DNA of 39,914 nucleotides. Origin: Crocinitomicaceae bacterium (lineage in GTDB: Bacteria > Bacteroidota > Bacteroidia > Flavobacteriales_D > Crocinitomicaceae). The notes under the pieces were generated by a model that was not told the origin of the DNA, did no database searches, and saw only the letters and a program-made list of their open reading frames with translations. Location: assembly GCA_024643725.1 (NCBI GenBank), contig JAHEMJ010000011.1:133477-173390 (forward strand). Direction: 5' to 3'. Shown piece after piece: positions 1 through 7,914 of the stretch (position 1 is its first letter; the number at the start of each line of letters is the position of its first letter). The translations under genes were made by a program, and so were the position numbers.

Positions 1-1043
1 CACCATCGTATATTTCTCCTGAAATGCGCGCCTTAAATGAGGAAGCTAAAGCAGCCGGAATTGTCATTATGAATGAGATTGGAGTTGATCCAGGGATTGA
101 CCACATGAGCGCCATGAAAGTCATTGATCACATCAAAGCAATCGGCGGAACCTTAACCAGTTTCAAATCTTTCTGTGGTGGATTGATGGCGCCAGAATCG
201 GATAATAATCCTTGGCATTATAAATTCACATGGAATCCACGGAATGTCATAGTTGCCGGACAAGGTCCAGCGGCATGTTACATGGATAACAATGAATACA
301 AATACATTCCATATTCACAATTGTTTAAGAAATTAGATCGCTTTGAAATTCCACCATATGGATATTTTGATGGTTATGCGAATAGAAATTCACTCATGTA
401 TTCTTCCACGTATGGAATTGAGGGAATACCCACAATATATCGTGGTACGTTAAGAAGACCGAATTATTGTCAGGGTTGGGATGTGTTTATTCAATTAGGA
501 ATGACCGATGATTCCTATGCTATGACGAATTCAGAAACCTTAACCCCTCGTTCTTTCCTAAATGCGTTTTTACCGTATGAATTACATACTTCAGTGGAGG
601 ATAAATTTAAAAAAGTGCTGGGCGAAGAAAACGCGTATTTGTTCGAGCAATTTGAAAGCATGGGGATTTTTGATGATTCCTTTACTTATGGCATCGAAAA
701 TGCGAGTCCAGCAAAATTACTTCAACAATTGTTGGAGCCAAAATGGAAATTAGAACCAGGGGATAAGGATATGTTGGTGATGTATCATGAATTTGAATAC
801 AAACGAAACAATGAACACAAGAAAATCACTTCTTCTCTCGTTACATTAGGCGAGGACGAAGTGTATACGGCAATGTCAAATACCGTTGGACTTCCCGTGG
901 CGATTGCGGCGAAATTAATTTTAGGAGGAAAAATCACGGAGCGAGGAGTCACACTGCCTGTGAAAAAAGAAGTTTATGAACCAATCTTAACGGAATTGGA
1001 GACTTTTGGGATTACCTTTGATGAAAAAGAAACGAATTTATAA
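1..1043 (+). CDS. Saccharopine dehydrogenase-like protein, 5'-truncated
   Basis: The reading frame is open from base 3 to the TAA at 1041-1043, so the gene begins outside the window; about 346 C-terminal residues are present. The fragment has the VDPGIDHMSAMK stretch followed by a large substrate domain (SFCGG, NPWHYKFTWNPRNV, GIPTIYRGTLRRP), as in the C-terminal part of saccharopine dehydrogenase/reductase proteins (LYS9-like or the dehydrogenase half of LKR/SDH). The N-terminal Rossmann NAD(P)-binding domain must lie upstream. Family members interconvert saccharopine with glutamate and aminoadipate semialdehyde in lysine metabolism; Bacteroidota homologues are usually assigned to lysine degradation. 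The ATG at 24 is an internal Met, not the start. A DUF3467 gene follows after 10 bp, suggesting co-transcription. The family is clear; the exact substrate is inferred. Confidence 0.85.
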   Translation, partial: PSYISPEMRALNEEAKAAGIVIMNEIGVDPGIDHMSAMKVIDHIKAIGGTLTSFKSFCGGLMAPESDNNPWHYKFTWNPRNVIVAGQGPAACYMDNNEYKYIPYSQLFKKLDRFEIPPYGYFDGYANRNSLMYSSTYGIEGIPTIYRGTLRRPNYCQGWDVFIQLGMTDDSYAMTNSETLTPRSFLNAFLPYELHTSVEDKFKKVLGEENAYLFEQFESMGIFDDSFTYGIENASPAKLLQQLLEPKWKLEPGDKDMLVMYHEFEYKRNNEHKKITSSLVTLGEDEVYTAMSNTVGLPVAIAAKLILGGKITERGVTLPVKKEVYEPILTELETFGITFDEKETNL

Positions 1044-1053
1044 CTAGATAAAA

Positions 1054-1359
1054 ATGGAAAACGAAGAAAACCACATGAATATTGAATTATCTGAAGACAT
1101 TGCTTTAGGTACCTATTCAAACCTTGCTATTATTACCCATTCACCTGCGGAAGTGGTATGTGACTTTGTACAAATCATGCCAGGTATGCCCAAAGGAAAA
1201 GTGCGATCACGTGTGTTGATGACGCCGCAAAACGCGAAACGTTTTCTTCAGGCTTTGTCCGATAATATTCAGAAATACGAACAAAATTTTGGTGTGATTG
1301 ATGATCCACAAGCTGGATTCCCGCCAATGAATTTTGGCACTCCTAACACCATGGCATAA
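1054..1359 (+). CDS. DUF3467 domain protein
   Basis: This is a 101-residue protein starting at ATG 1054. The pattern of NLAIITHSPAEVVCDF near residues 22-37, followed by a run like MPKGKVRSRVLMTPQNAKRFLQAL, is typical of the small DUF3467 family. These proteins are common in Bacteroidota and have no established function. It has no signal peptide, membrane segment or cysteine cluster, so it is probably cytoplasmic. The C-terminus is rich in Pro, Gly and Met (GFPPMNFGTPNTM). It follows the saccharopine dehydrogenase-like gene by 10 bp and precedes a glycosyltransferase by 7 bp, so it sits in a three-gene rightward unit, although the products have no obvious common pathway. Confidence 0.75.
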   Translation: MENEENHMNIELSEDIALGTYSNLAIITHSPAEVVCDFVQIMPGMPKGKVRSRVLMTPQNAKRFLQALSDNIQKYEQNFGVIDDPQAGFPPMNFGTPNTMA

Positions 1360-1366
1360 TTTAAAG

Positions 1367-2287
1367 ATGTTACTGTCGATTTGCATTCCGATTTACAACA
1401 CGGACATTCGTCCTTTGGCGGATGAATTAAATCGACAAATCCAAGCATTTACATCGGAAGTGGAACTCCTTTTTTTGGATGACGCTTCCGATGTTTTTTT
1501 TAAGGAAAAAAATCGCAGCGTAGGTAAATTTTCCGATTACCAAGAATTACCAGAGAATATTGGTCGTTCAAAAATCCGAAATGCATTTATACCTTTCGTA
1601 AAAGGAAAGTACATGCTTTTCATCGACGGGGATTCACAGATTATTCATGCTGATTTTATTGAAAAATACGTCGTCAAGTTGCGCAGTTCAGCGGCGCAAG
1701 TTTTGATCGGCGCAAGTGTTTACGCGGATAATATGCCAAGTCGCGATCAACGATTGCGTTGGACATATAGTAGGACGCGCGAGAGTTTGACGTATGCGGC
1801 GCGCATGCAAAACCCAAATCATGGATTTAAGTCCAACAATTTTATCATTGAAAAAGAGTTATTCAAAAACCATCCGTTCGACGAGCGATTAACCACGTAT
1901 GGACACGAAGACACCTTATTTGGTTATCAATTAAGAAAAGCTGGGGTGCAAATGGATCACATGGACAATCCTGTGTTAAATTCAAATTTGGATGACAATG
2001 CGACCTTTCTGAAGAAAACCAAGGAGGCGTTATGCAATTTATGGAACATTTCAAGAAACTTGAAAGATCCTCAGTTCAATGAAGATCAGAAATTATTGAG
2101 GATGGCCATCACATGTCAGCGTTCGTGGTGGAAAAAAAGCATGGTGCAGATTATTCGTCCGATAGTACTTCCTTTATTGAGCTATTTATTGGCGCGGGGA
2201 TACATGCACCTTTCTTTCTTTGATGCGTATCGTTTTTTACAGTTAGAGCGATTGATTTCCCATGGCAGCTTTGACGAGCGCTATTAA
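1367..2287 (+). CDS. Family 2 glycosyltransferase (GT-A fold)
   Basis: I choose ATG 1367 (306 residues) because the protein then opens with LLSICIPIYNTD, the first beta strand of GT2 enzymes. The ATG at 1334 would add 11 residues and overlap the DUF3467 gene. Visible motifs are the nucleotide-sugar binding LFLDDAS near residue 42, ENIGRSKIRN, and the metal-binding DxD equivalent FIDGDSQ near residue 88. An HEDTLFGYQL stretch resembles the ED acceptor/catalytic motif of GT2 enzymes such as chondroitin-polymerase or WcaA-type transferases. It likely transfers a sugar to a surface polysaccharide or glycoprotein. The C-terminal part (IIRPIVLPLLSYLLARGYM) is hydrophobic and may touch the membrane. 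Its 3' end overlaps the convergent GT-B gene by 45 bp. The sugar and acceptor are unknown. Confidence 0.8.
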   Translation: MLLSICIPIYNTDIRPLADELNRQIQAFTSEVELLFLDDASDVFFKEKNRSVGKFSDYQELPENIGRSKIRNAFIPFVKGKYMLFIDGDSQIIHADFIEKYVVKLRSSAAQVLIGASVYADNMPSRDQRLRWTYSRTRESLTYAARMQNPNHGFKSNNFIIEKELFKNHPFDERLTTYGHEDTLFGYQLRKAGVQMDHMDNPVLNSNLDDNATFLKKTKEALCNLWNISRNLKDPQFNEDQKLLRMAITCQRSWWKKSMVQIIRPIVLPLLSYLLARGYMHLSFFDAYRFLQLERLISHGSFDERY

Positions 2288-3379
2288 TTTCAGTTGTTCC
2301 TTTTCCCAGTTTTCCGTTTTCGCCGCTTCCAGGCATGCTTCACGTTGTTTTGCTAAAATGGATGGATTCTCCTTTAAATACAGAATTGCATTTGCGATGG
2401 CGGATGGACTCACCTCAGGTAAGATGGTTCCAATTTGATACGTGTTGATGAGTGCTTCTATTTCCACCAATTTGCTAGCGAGGAGAGGAGTCCCGGCATG
2501 CATGTAATCAAACACCTTATTAGGCAATGAAAATTCATAGTTTTTACTGAGTGGTTTGTCGAGTGTAAGTCCGACATCAGCCAATTGTGTAAATTGCATG
2601 AGTTCTTGATATGGTCTTCTGCCAAATAAGCGAACCTTCTTTTCGAGTCCATGTTCTTGAATCAGTTTTTTCACAACAGGCATCACGTCACCGTCACCCA
2701 CCAATAATAAAGTAACATTCGAAAGTTCTTTCATTGCAAGAACTGCTTCCTCGATTCCTCGATCCACATTTAGTCCAGAACCTTGTATAATAACAAGAAA
2801 GTCCGATTCAGGTAGCTGCAGTTCAGATCTTGTCTTTAATTCACTTGCATGAAAACGGTTCGGAATATTTCGTACGACCACCAATTTCTTCACGTACAAT
2901 TGCTGATAGGTATCGGCAATGGATTGATTAACGGTTACAATGTGATTTAAATGCGGGAAAATCCCTCGTTCGATGGCCAACCAGAAAGCCTGTACTTTTT
3001 TACGATGAATTAACTCCGGCGCTTCTGTGAAAAGCTCATGGCTATCATATATTATAGGAGTACGTGTTAATTTACTCAAGAGGTAATTCGGAAGAAGCGT
3101 ATCAAGGTCATTTGCGTAAAGCAAGGTTTTTCGACGAAAAAGTAGATGAAAAAATAAGCGAAGATTCAATTCCATGTAAAAAAGAGGACCTTTTTCGAAG
3201 AGCAGCGAGAGGCGTTTGTAGCGATAAGGACGTTCATTCATCGCCGGACTTGACTTTTTTTTACGTCCAATGAGCAACACATCAAAGCCCATTTCATGGA
3301 GTACAGAACAGGATCGATGCACACGGTTATCTGTGACCAAATCGCTTGATACTGAAACAATCACTTTTTGTTTTCTCAT
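2243..3379 (-). CDS. Group 1 (GT4-like) glycosyltransferase
   Basis: I choose ATG 3379 (378 residues), giving MRKQKVIVSVSSDLVTDNRV, a normal GT-B N-terminus. An in-frame ATG at 3487 would add 36 residues that read through the promoter of the tRNA operon. The N-terminal GT-B half runs to about residue 180 and contains YDSHELFTEAPEL (residues 111-123). The C-terminal half has IIQGSGLNVDRGIEEAV, LLLVGDGD, VRLFGRRPYQEL and FSLPNKVFDYMHAGTPLLAS, the donor-binding Glycos_transf_1 signature. It probably glycosylates surface glycans, with a UDP- or GDP-sugar donor. The gene is convergent with the GT2 gene and overlaps its end. A TACTTTTG promoter box lies 5 bp before the ATG. Confidence 0.85.
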   Translation of the reverse strand: MRKQKVIVSVSSDLVTDNRVHRSCSVLHEMGFDVLLIGRKKKSSPAMNERPYRYKRLSLLFEKGPLFYMELNLRLFFHLLFRRKTLLYANDLDTLLPNYLLSKLTRTPIIYDSHELFTEAPELIHRKKVQAFWLAIERGIFPHLNHIVTVNQSIADTYQQLYVKKLVVVRNIPNRFHASELKTRSELQLPESDFLVIIQGSGLNVDRGIEEAVLAMKELSNVTLLLVGDGDVMPVVKKLIQEHGLEKKVRLFGRRPYQELMQFTQLADVGLTLDKPLSKNYEFSLPNKVFDYMHAGTPLLASKLVEIEALINTYQIGTILPEVSPSAIANAILYLKENPSILAKQREACLEAAKTENWEKEQLKLIALVKAAMGNQSL

Positions 3380-3384
3380 TGAAA

Positions 3385-3392
3385 CAAAAGTA
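3385..3392 (-). promoter_or_regulatory. Candidate -7 box of the GT4-like gene
   Basis: On the minus strand this reads TACTTTTG, a match to the Bacteroidota -7 consensus TAnnTTTG. It ends 5 bases before the start codon at 3379, so the transcript would begin at or very near the ATG. No convincing TTTG -33 element is seen 19-21 bp upstream, which lowers confidence. Confidence 0.4.
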
Positions 3393-3464
3393 ATGAAATC
3401 CCCGTATGAAAGACCCGTGAAATGAATGGAGTAAAAAATTTCAAATATTTTTTTGAAAAAATTC

Positions 3465-3494
3465 TTTGAGATAAGAAAAAGTTTCATACATTTG
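3465..3494 (+). promoter_or_regulatory. Promoter of the tRNA-tuf operon
   Basis: A TTTG at 3465-3468 and TACATTTG at 3487-3494 are separated by 18 bp, close to the Bacteroidota consensus TTTG-N19-21-TAnnTTTG. Transcription would start near 3499, about 60 bases before the first tRNA. The promoter lies inside the longer possible reading frame of the minus-strand glycosyltransferase, which supports the shorter start chosen there. Confidence 0.65.
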
Positions 3495-3559
3495 CAATCC
3501 CAAATTGGTCTTTGGGAAAAGAAAAAAGTTCTTTATTTAAGAAAACCAACATTAAAATT

Positions 3560-3633
3560 GCCGATGTAGCTCAGTTGGCCAGAGCAGCTGATTTGTAATC
3601 AGCTGGTCGGGGGTTCGAATCCCTCCATCGGCT
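3560..3633 (+). tRNA. tRNA-Thr(TGT)
   Basis: This folds as a 74-nt cloverleaf. The acceptor stem GCCGATG pairs with CATCGGC, the D arm contains TAGCTCAGTTGG, the anticodon stem-loop GCTGA-TTTGTAA-TCAGC gives anticodon TGT, and the T loop is TTCGAAT. The discriminator is T and the terminal CCA is not encoded. It is the first of four clustered tRNAs upstream of tuf. Confidence 0.95.
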
Positions 3634-3642
3634 CACATTGTT

Positions 3643-3725
3643 GGGGGGATACTCAAGCGGCCAACGAGGGCAGACTGTAAATCTGCTGGTGTACACCTTC
3701 GCAGGTTCGAATCCTGCTCCCCCCA
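3643..3725 (+). tRNA. tRNA-Tyr(GTA)
   Basis: This is an 83-nt class II tRNA with a long variable arm. The acceptor GGGGGGA pairs with TCCCCCC, and the anticodon loop CTGTAAA gives GTA. The discriminator is A, and the T arm contains GGTTCGAATCC. The CCA is not encoded. It lies 9 bp after tRNA-Thr(TGT) in the same orientation. Confidence 0.95.
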
Positions 3726-3740
3726 CAGGAAAAGCAAAAA

Positions 3741-3813
3741 GCGGGAGTAGCTCAGTTGGTAGAGCGTCAGCCTTCCAAGCTGAACGTCGCGAGTTCGAAT
3801 CTCGTCTCCCGCT
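3741..3813 (+). tRNA. tRNA-Gly(TCC)
   Basis: This is a 73-nt cloverleaf. The acceptor GCGGGAG pairs with CTCCCGC, the anticodon stem-loop TCAGC-CTTCCAA-GCTGA gives anticodon TCC, and the T loop is TTCGAAT. The discriminator is T and CCA is not encoded. Confidence 0.95.
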
Positions 3814-3828
3814 CACTTTTCGTAGAGC

Positions 3829-3900
3829 GCCGGTGTAGCTCAGGGGTAGAGCGCTTCCTTGGTAAGGAAGAGGTCACGAGTTCAATTCTCGTCATTGGCT
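3829..3900 (+). tRNA. tRNA-Thr(GGT)
   Basis: This is a 72-nt cloverleaf. The anticodon stem-loop CTTCC-TTGGTAA-GGAAG gives anticodon GGT. The acceptor GCCGGTG pairs with CATTGGC and contains two adjacent G-U wobble pairs; the T loop is TTCAATT. With the TGT isoacceptor at 3560, the cluster carries two threonine tRNAs directly before tuf. Confidence 0.93.
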
Positions 3901-3919
3901 CATTATAAAAAAGAAGTTG

Positions 3920-3952
3920 AATCCTTTCCATTTTATATGGTAAAGGATTTTA
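3920..3952 (+). terminator. Possible terminator or processing hairpin after the tRNA cluster
   Basis: AATCCTTTCCAT pairs with ATGGTAAAGGATT, with one bulged base and a five-base loop, and a short T run follows. The stem is AT-rich and the T tract short, so partial termination or an RNase processing site between the tRNAs and tuf is as likely as full termination. Confidence 0.4.
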
Positions 3953-3993
3953 TGATAAATAAGTATATTATTAACTAAGTAACAAATAAGAAA

Positions 3994-5181
3994 ATGGCTA
4001 AGGAAAATTTTGACCGTTCCAAACCACACGTGAACATTGGTACTATTGGACACGTTGACCATGGTAAGACTACGTTGACTGCAGCAATCTCTAGCGTACT
4101 TGCTTCTAAGGGATTGGCTCAGGTTCGTGATTTCTCTTCAATTGATAATGCGCCAGAAGAAAAAGAGCGTGGTATCACTATTAACACTTCGCACATCGAG
4201 TACGAAACAGCAAACCGTCACTACGCACACGTTGACTGTCCAGGTCACGCCGATTACGTAAAGAACATGGTAACTGGAGCTGCACAGATGGACGGAGCGA
4301 TTTTAGTAGTTGCTGCGACAGATGGACCAATGCCACAAACACGTGAGCACATCCTTCTTGGACGTCAAGTAGGTGTTCCTCGTTTGGTTGTCTTCATGAA
4401 CAAAGTGGACATGGTAGACGATCCAGAATTATTAGAACTAGTTGAAATGGAAGTACGTGAATTGCTTTCTTTCTACAAATATGATGGTGACAATGCACCA
4501 GTTATCCAAGGTTCAGCTTTGGGAGCATTAAACGGAGAGCCTCAATGGGTTGCTACAGTTGATGCGTTAATGGAAGCAGTTGATACATACATCGAACTTC
4601 CTCCACGTGATGTTGATAAACCATTCTTGATGCCAGTTGAAGACGTATTTACGATTACAGGTCGTGGTACAGTAGCAACAGGACGTATCGAAACAGGAGT
4701 TATCAACTCTGGAGAGCCAGTTGAGATCTTAGGTATGGGTGAATTAAAATTAACTTCTACAGTAACAGGAGTTGAGATGTTCCGTAAAATCTTAGATCGT
4801 GGTGAAGCAGGTGACAACGTAGGATTATTACTTCGTGGTATTGAGAAATCTCAAATCAAACGTGGAATGGTAATCTGTAAACCAGGTTCAACTACACCTC
4901 ACCAAGAATTTAAAGCTGAGATCTACGTATTGAAGAAAGAAGAAGGTGGACGTCACACGCCATTCCACAACAGATACCGTCCTCAATTCTATTTCCGTAC
5001 AACTGACGTAACAGGAGAGATCTTGTTAACAGACGGACGCGAGATGGTTATGCCAGGTGACAACGTATCAATCAATGTTAAATTGATCGTACCAGTTGCA
5101 ATGGACAAAGGACTTCGTTTTGCGATCCGCGAGGGTGGTAGAACTGTAGGTGCTGGACAGGTTACTGAAATCGTAGCTTAA
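3994..5181 (+). CDS. tuf: Elongation factor Tu
   Basis: This 395-residue protein is full length for EF-Tu. The GTPase motifs are all visible: G1 GHVDHGKT at residues 19-26, switch I region [10 protein letters not shown]3 DCPGH at 81-85 and G4 NKVD at 136-139. Domains 2 and 3 follow ([27 protein letters not shown]). It delivers aminoacyl-tRNA to the ribosomal A site. It lies between four upstream tRNA genes and tRNA-Trp, ahead of secE-nusG-rplK, an arrangement common in Bacteroidota. A strong terminator follows at 5207-5233. Codon use is strongly biased, as expected for a very highly expressed gene. Confidence 0.98.
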   Translation: MAKENFDRSKPHVNIGTIGHVDHGKTTLTAAISSVLASKGLAQVRDFSSIDNAPEEKERGITINTSHIEYETANRHYAHVDCPGHADYVKNMVTGAAQMDGAILVVAATDGPMPQTREHILLGRQVGVPRLVVFMNKVDMVDDPELLELVEMEVRELLSFYKYDGDNAPVIQGSALGALNGEPQWVATVDALMEAVDTYIELPPRDVDKPFLMPVEDVFTITGRGTVATGRIETGVINSGEPVEILGMGELKLTSTVTGVEMFRKILDRGEAGDNVGLLLRGIEKSQIKRGMVICKPGSTTPHQEFKAEIYVLKKEEGGRHTPFHNRYRPQFYFRTTDVTGEILLTDGREMVMPGDNVSINVKLIVPVAMDKGLRFAIREGGRTVGAGQVTEIVA

Positions 5182-5206
5182 TACAAAACAACATAGTTTT
5201 AAGTAA

Positions 5207-5233
5207 GGGGAGTTTTTTACAACTCCCCTTTTT
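5207..5233 (+). terminator. Rho-independent terminator after tuf
   Basis: GGGGAGTT pairs perfectly with AACTCCCC across a six-base loop and is followed by TTTTT. tRNA-Trp begins two bases later, so the tRNA-secE-nusG unit depends on read-through, processing or its own promoter. Confidence 0.85.
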
Positions 5234-5235
5234 AA

Positions 5236-5308
5236 ACGGGTGTAGCTCAGCTGGTAGAGTGGTGGTTTCCAAAACCATTGGTCGTGGGTTCGAATCCTAC
5301 CGCCCGTG
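5236..5308 (+). tRNA. tRNA-Trp(CCA)
   Basis: This is a 73-nt cloverleaf. The acceptor ACGGGTG pairs with CGCCCGT (one G-U pair), the anticodon stem-loop GTGGT-TTCCAAA-ACCAT gives anticodon CCA, and the discriminator is G, as usual for tryptophan tRNAs. The CCA end is not encoded. It lies between tuf and secE, as in many bacteria. Confidence 0.95.
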
Positions 5309-5328
5309 CTCAATTAAAATTGAAATAA

Positions 5329-5550
5329 GTGTCAAAAATTAGATCATATTTTCAGGAAACTTACCAGGAAATGGTTCACAATGTAACGTGGCCAACTTGG
5401 AAAGAACTACAGAACAACACTATCTTGGTTGTTGTCGCATCTGTTCTCATAGCACTTGTCATTTTTGCAATGGACTATACTTTCGGTATTTCCGGTGAAG
5501 AAGGTTCGTTGTGGAAAGGATTACTTGGTTTTATTTACGGATCATTCTAA
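5329..5550 (+). CDS. secE: Preprotein translocase subunit SecE
   Basis: This 73-residue protein starts at GTG 5329; no ATG fits the family length. The short N-terminal amphipathic part (YFQETYQEMVHNVTWPTWKEL) is the conserved SecE signature. One transmembrane helix follows at about residues 30-47 (ILVVVASVLIALVIFAM). SecE clamps SecY in the SecYEG inner-membrane channel. The minimal single-helix form is typical outside Gammaproteobacteria. It lies 11 bp before nusG and after tRNA-Trp, the classical position. Confidence 0.95.
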   Translation: MSKIRSYFQETYQEMVHNVTWPTWKELQNNTILVVVASVLIALVIFAMDYTFGISGEEGSLWKGLLGFIYGSF

Positions 5551-5561
5551 CAAATTAAGTA

Positions 5562-6113
5562 ATGGCAGAGATTGTTAAGAAATGGTATGTAGTCCGTGCC
5601 GTTAGTGGTAAGGAGAAGAAAGTGAAGGAATATCTTGAATTAGAGATTTCCCGAATGAAGTTGAATGACTATGTGAATCAAGTTCTTATTCCAACCGAAA
5701 AAGTATTTAAAATCCAAAATGGAAAAAAAGTTAATAAAGAAAAAGCTTTTTTACCTGGATATGTATTAATCGAAGCAGCATTAGTTGGAGAGGTTAGCCA
5801 CGTTATCAAAAGTATTCCAAATGTTATTGGATTCCTTGGTACGGAAAAAGGCGGTGCTCCAGTTCCAATGCGCTTAGCGGAAGTCAATCGAATTTTAGGA
5901 AAAGTAGACGAATTAGCAATTACAGAGGAAGAATTGAAAATTCCTTTCGTTGTGGGTGAGTCTGTAAAAGTGATTGATGGTCCGTTCAATAACTTCAGCG
6001 GAGTGATTGATGAAATCAACGAAGAGAAGAAGAAATTGAAAGTAATGGTCAAAATATTTGGCCGCAAAAACCTTTTGGAGCTCAACTATATGCAGGTTGA
6101 GAAAGAAGGGTAA
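5562..6113 (+). CDS. nusG: Transcription termination/antitermination factor NusG
   Basis: This 183-residue protein has the NGN domain (KKWYVVRAVSGKEKKVKEYL, then FLPGYVLIEA and VIGFLG) and a C-terminal KOW domain (GESVKVIDGPFNNFSGVIDEIN, KVMVKIFGR). NusG binds the RNA polymerase clamp and couples it to Rho or to ribosomal protein S10. It is of normal length with no inserted domain. It sits between secE and the L1-leader/rplK, so it is probably co-transcribed with secE and the ribosomal protein genes. Confidence 0.97.
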   Translation: MAEIVKKWYVVRAVSGKEKKVKEYLELEISRMKLNDYVNQVLIPTEKVFKIQNGKKVNKEKAFLPGYVLIEAALVGEVSHVIKSIPNVIGFLGTEKGGAPVPMRLAEVNRILGKVDELAITEEELKIPFVVGESVKVIDGPFNNFSGVIDEINEEKKKLKVMVKIFGRKNLLELNYMQVEKEG

Positions 6114-6127
6114 AAGTTGTATTAACC

Positions 6128-6180
6128 GTAGGAGTGAGTCCGATGATTAAAGCTTCCCATCACTGATTCACGTTGACTAC
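6128..6180 (+). ncRNA. Probable L1 ribosomal-protein leader
   Basis: In the nusG-rplK spacer, GTAG (6128-6131) pairs with CTAC (6177-6180) and GTGAGTC (6134-6140) pairs with GATTCAC (6165-6171). These leave an asymmetric internal loop of GA opposite GTTGA. An inner GATG/CATC stem caps the structure. The GGAG...GATGAC-type asymmetric loop next to a short helix is the known L1-binding site that copies the 23S rRNA L1 stalk. L1 binding here would repress translation of the rplK-rplA mRNA. The 3' strand reads GTTGA rather than the usual GATGA. The fold was done by eye, so the call is moderate. Confidence 0.6.
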
Positions 6181-6195
6181 ATAATTTTAATATAT

Positions 6196-6642
6196 ATGGC
6201 TAAAGAAGTAGCAGCATTGATCAAATTGCAGATCAAAGGAGGCGCAGCCAACCCATCACCGCCAATCGGACCAGCTTTAGGTGCGAAGGGGGTAAACATC
6301 ATGGAGTTTTGTAAGCAGTTTAATGCTCGTACTCAAGATAAAATGGGTAAGGTAGTTCCGGTCGTTATCACTGTTTATGGTGATAAGTCCTTTGACTTTG
6401 TTCTCAAAACACCACCAGCGGCGGTACAAATCATCGAGCACACAAAAATTAAAAAAGGTTCTTCTGAGCCGAATCGTGTTAAAGTTGGTTCCATTTCTTG
6501 GGATCAAGTACGCATGATTGCGGAAGACAAGTTACCTGATTTAAATTGTTTTACCGTTGATGCAGCAATGCGAATGGTTGCGGGAACGGCAAGAAGTATG
6601 GGGGTAACCGTTAAAGGTGGAGACGCTCCTAAATCCAAATAA
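6196..6642 (+). CDS. rplK: 50S ribosomal protein L11
   Basis: This 148-residue protein shows the L11 features [20 protein letters not shown] near the N-terminus, [10 protein letters not shown], and the C-terminal rRNA-binding domain ([22 protein letters not shown]). L11 binds the GTPase-associated centre of 23S rRNA and is needed for factor turnover and for the stringent response. It is 9 bp upstream of rplA. The structured spacer before it is a probable L1 autoregulatory site. Confidence 0.98.
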   Translation: MAKEVAALIKLQIKGGAANPSPPIGPALGAKGVNIMEFCKQFNARTQDKMGKVVPVVITVYGDKSFDFVLKTPPAAVQIIEHTKIKKGSSEPNRVKVGSISWDQVRMIAEDKLPDLNCFTVDAAMRMVAGTARSMGVTVKGGDAPKSK

Positions 6643-6651
6643 TTTAATGTT

Positions 6652-7347
6652 ATGAAAAGAGTTTCTAAAAAAAGAAAAGAGGTCTTGTCAAAATTTGATT
6701 TGACAAAAGCCTACACTCTATCTGAAGCATGTGATTTGGTGAAGGGAATTTCTACAACCAAATTCGATGCCTCTGTAGATATCTGTGTTCGTTTGGGGGT
6801 TGATCCTCGTAAAGCGAATCAAATGGTACGTGGAACTGTTGCATTGCCTCATGGAACTGGTAAGGATATTAAAGTACTTGTACTTTGTACTCCAGACAAG
6901 GAAAAAGAAGCAATCGACGCAGGTGCAGAATACGTGGGATTGGACGACTACATTGAGAAAATCAAAGGTGGTTGGACAGACATCGACGTAATTATTACAA
7001 TGCCTTCAGTTATGGGTAAAGTAGGTGCACTAGGTAGAGTTCTTGGACCACGTGGTTTAATGCCTAACCCGAAAACTGGAACAGTAACCATGGAAATTGG
7101 TAAAGCTGTAACAGAAGTGAAAGCTGGTAAAATCGACTTTAAAGTTGATAAATACGGTATCATTCACTCTTCGGTAGGGAAAGTTAGTTTTGAAGGAGAC
7201 AAAATTCGCGAAAACGCGCATGAGTTGATTCAAACACTAGTGAAGTTAAAACCATCTGCTGCAAAAGGTACTTATATTAAAAGTATCTACCTGAGCTCAA
7301 CGATGAGTCCAGGGATACAAATTGACGCGAAGTCTGTTACTGCTTAA
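6652..7347 (+). CDS. rplA: 50S ribosomal protein L1
   Basis: This 231-residue protein is of standard L1 length, with the signature [18 protein letters not shown] around residues 126-143 and the rRNA-binding N-terminal region ([24 protein letters not shown]). L1 forms the mobile stalk next to the ribosomal E site. It is the likely autogenous repressor acting at the structured leader at 6128-6180. It is followed by rplJ after 11 bp. Confidence 0.98.
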   Translation: MKRVSKKRKEVLSKFDLTKAYTLSEACDLVKGISTTKFDASVDICVRLGVDPRKANQMVRGTVALPHGTGKDIKVLVLCTPDKEKEAIDAGAEYVGLDDYIEKIKGGWTDIDVIITMPSVMGKVGALGRVLGPRGLMPNPKTGTVTMEIGKAVTEVKAGKIDFKVDKYGIIHSSVGKVSFEGDKIRENAHELIQTLVKLKPSAAKGTYIKSIYLSSTMSPGIQIDAKSVTA

Positions 7348-7358
7348 TACTTAAAGAA

Positions 7359-7880
7359 ATGACAAGAGAAGAAAAAGCACAGTACATCAGCGATTTGGCG
7401 GCAGAATTAACTGCTAACAATGTGTTGTATCTAGCAGACACAGCAGAATTAACAGTAGAGACAGTAAACGCTTTACGTAGAAGATGTTTTCAATCAAACA
7501 TCTCCATGCGTGTAGTGAAAAATGCATTGCTTCAAAAAGCGATGGACCAAGTAGAAGGGAAAGATTTCGGTGCATTGAGAGATGTATTGAAAGGATCAAC
7601 TTCTGTGATGTTCAGCGAAGTAGCAAATGCTCCAGCAAAATTGATCGCAGATTTTCGTAAGAAATCTCCGAAACCAATTCTTAAAGGAGCCTACATTGAT
7701 GAAGCAGTTTTCGTTGGCGATAACCAATTATCAGTTCTTGAATCACTGAAAAGTAAAGAAGAATTGGTTGGGGAAATCATCGGAATGTTGCAAAGTCCTG
7801 CTCAAAATGTATTGTCTGCTCTTAAAGGTTCTGGTAGTACAATCGCTGGAATCCTTAAAACGCTCGAAGAACGAGCATAA
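7359..7880 (+). CDS. rplJ: 50S ribosomal protein L10
   Basis: This 173-residue protein has the L10 globular N-terminal domain (MTREEKAQYISDLAAEL, RRRCFQSNISMRVVKNALL) and a C-terminal helix (PAQNVLSALKGSGSTIAGILKTLEE) that carries L7/L12 dimers. It anchors the ribosomal stalk. Only 11 bp separate it from rplA, so the L10-binding leader known before rplJ in enterobacteria does not fit in this spacer. Any such control must lie inside rplA or be absent. Confidence 0.97.
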   Translation: MTREEKAQYISDLAAELTANNVLYLADTAELTVETVNALRRRCFQSNISMRVVKNALLQKAMDQVEGKDFGALRDVLKGSTSVMFSEVANAPAKLIADFRKKSPKPILKGAYIDEAVFVGDNQLSVLESLKSKEELVGEIIGMLQSPAQNVLSALKGSGSTIAGILKTLEERA

Positions 7881-7914
7881 ATTATTAATAATAACCTATT
7901 TAAATTAAAATAAA

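Noticed and set aside
3380..3487. N-terminal extension of the GT4-like protein to an ATG at 3487
   Set aside because: The extra 36 residues cover the tRNA-operon promoter and do not resemble a GT-B N-terminus; MRKQKVIVSV at 3379 does.
3571..3838. Open frames on both strands across the tRNA cluster, with GGAGFEP/AGSNPAPP-like peptides
   Set aside because: These are the well-known false proteins produced by reading tRNA T-arm sequences and their complements; the four cloverleaf tRNAs explain the region.
5068..5313. Minus-strand frame of 81 codons across tRNA-Trp and the tuf terminator
   Set aside because: It is antisense to tRNA-Trp and the end of tuf, with the typical GRIRTHDQ-type artefact peptide.
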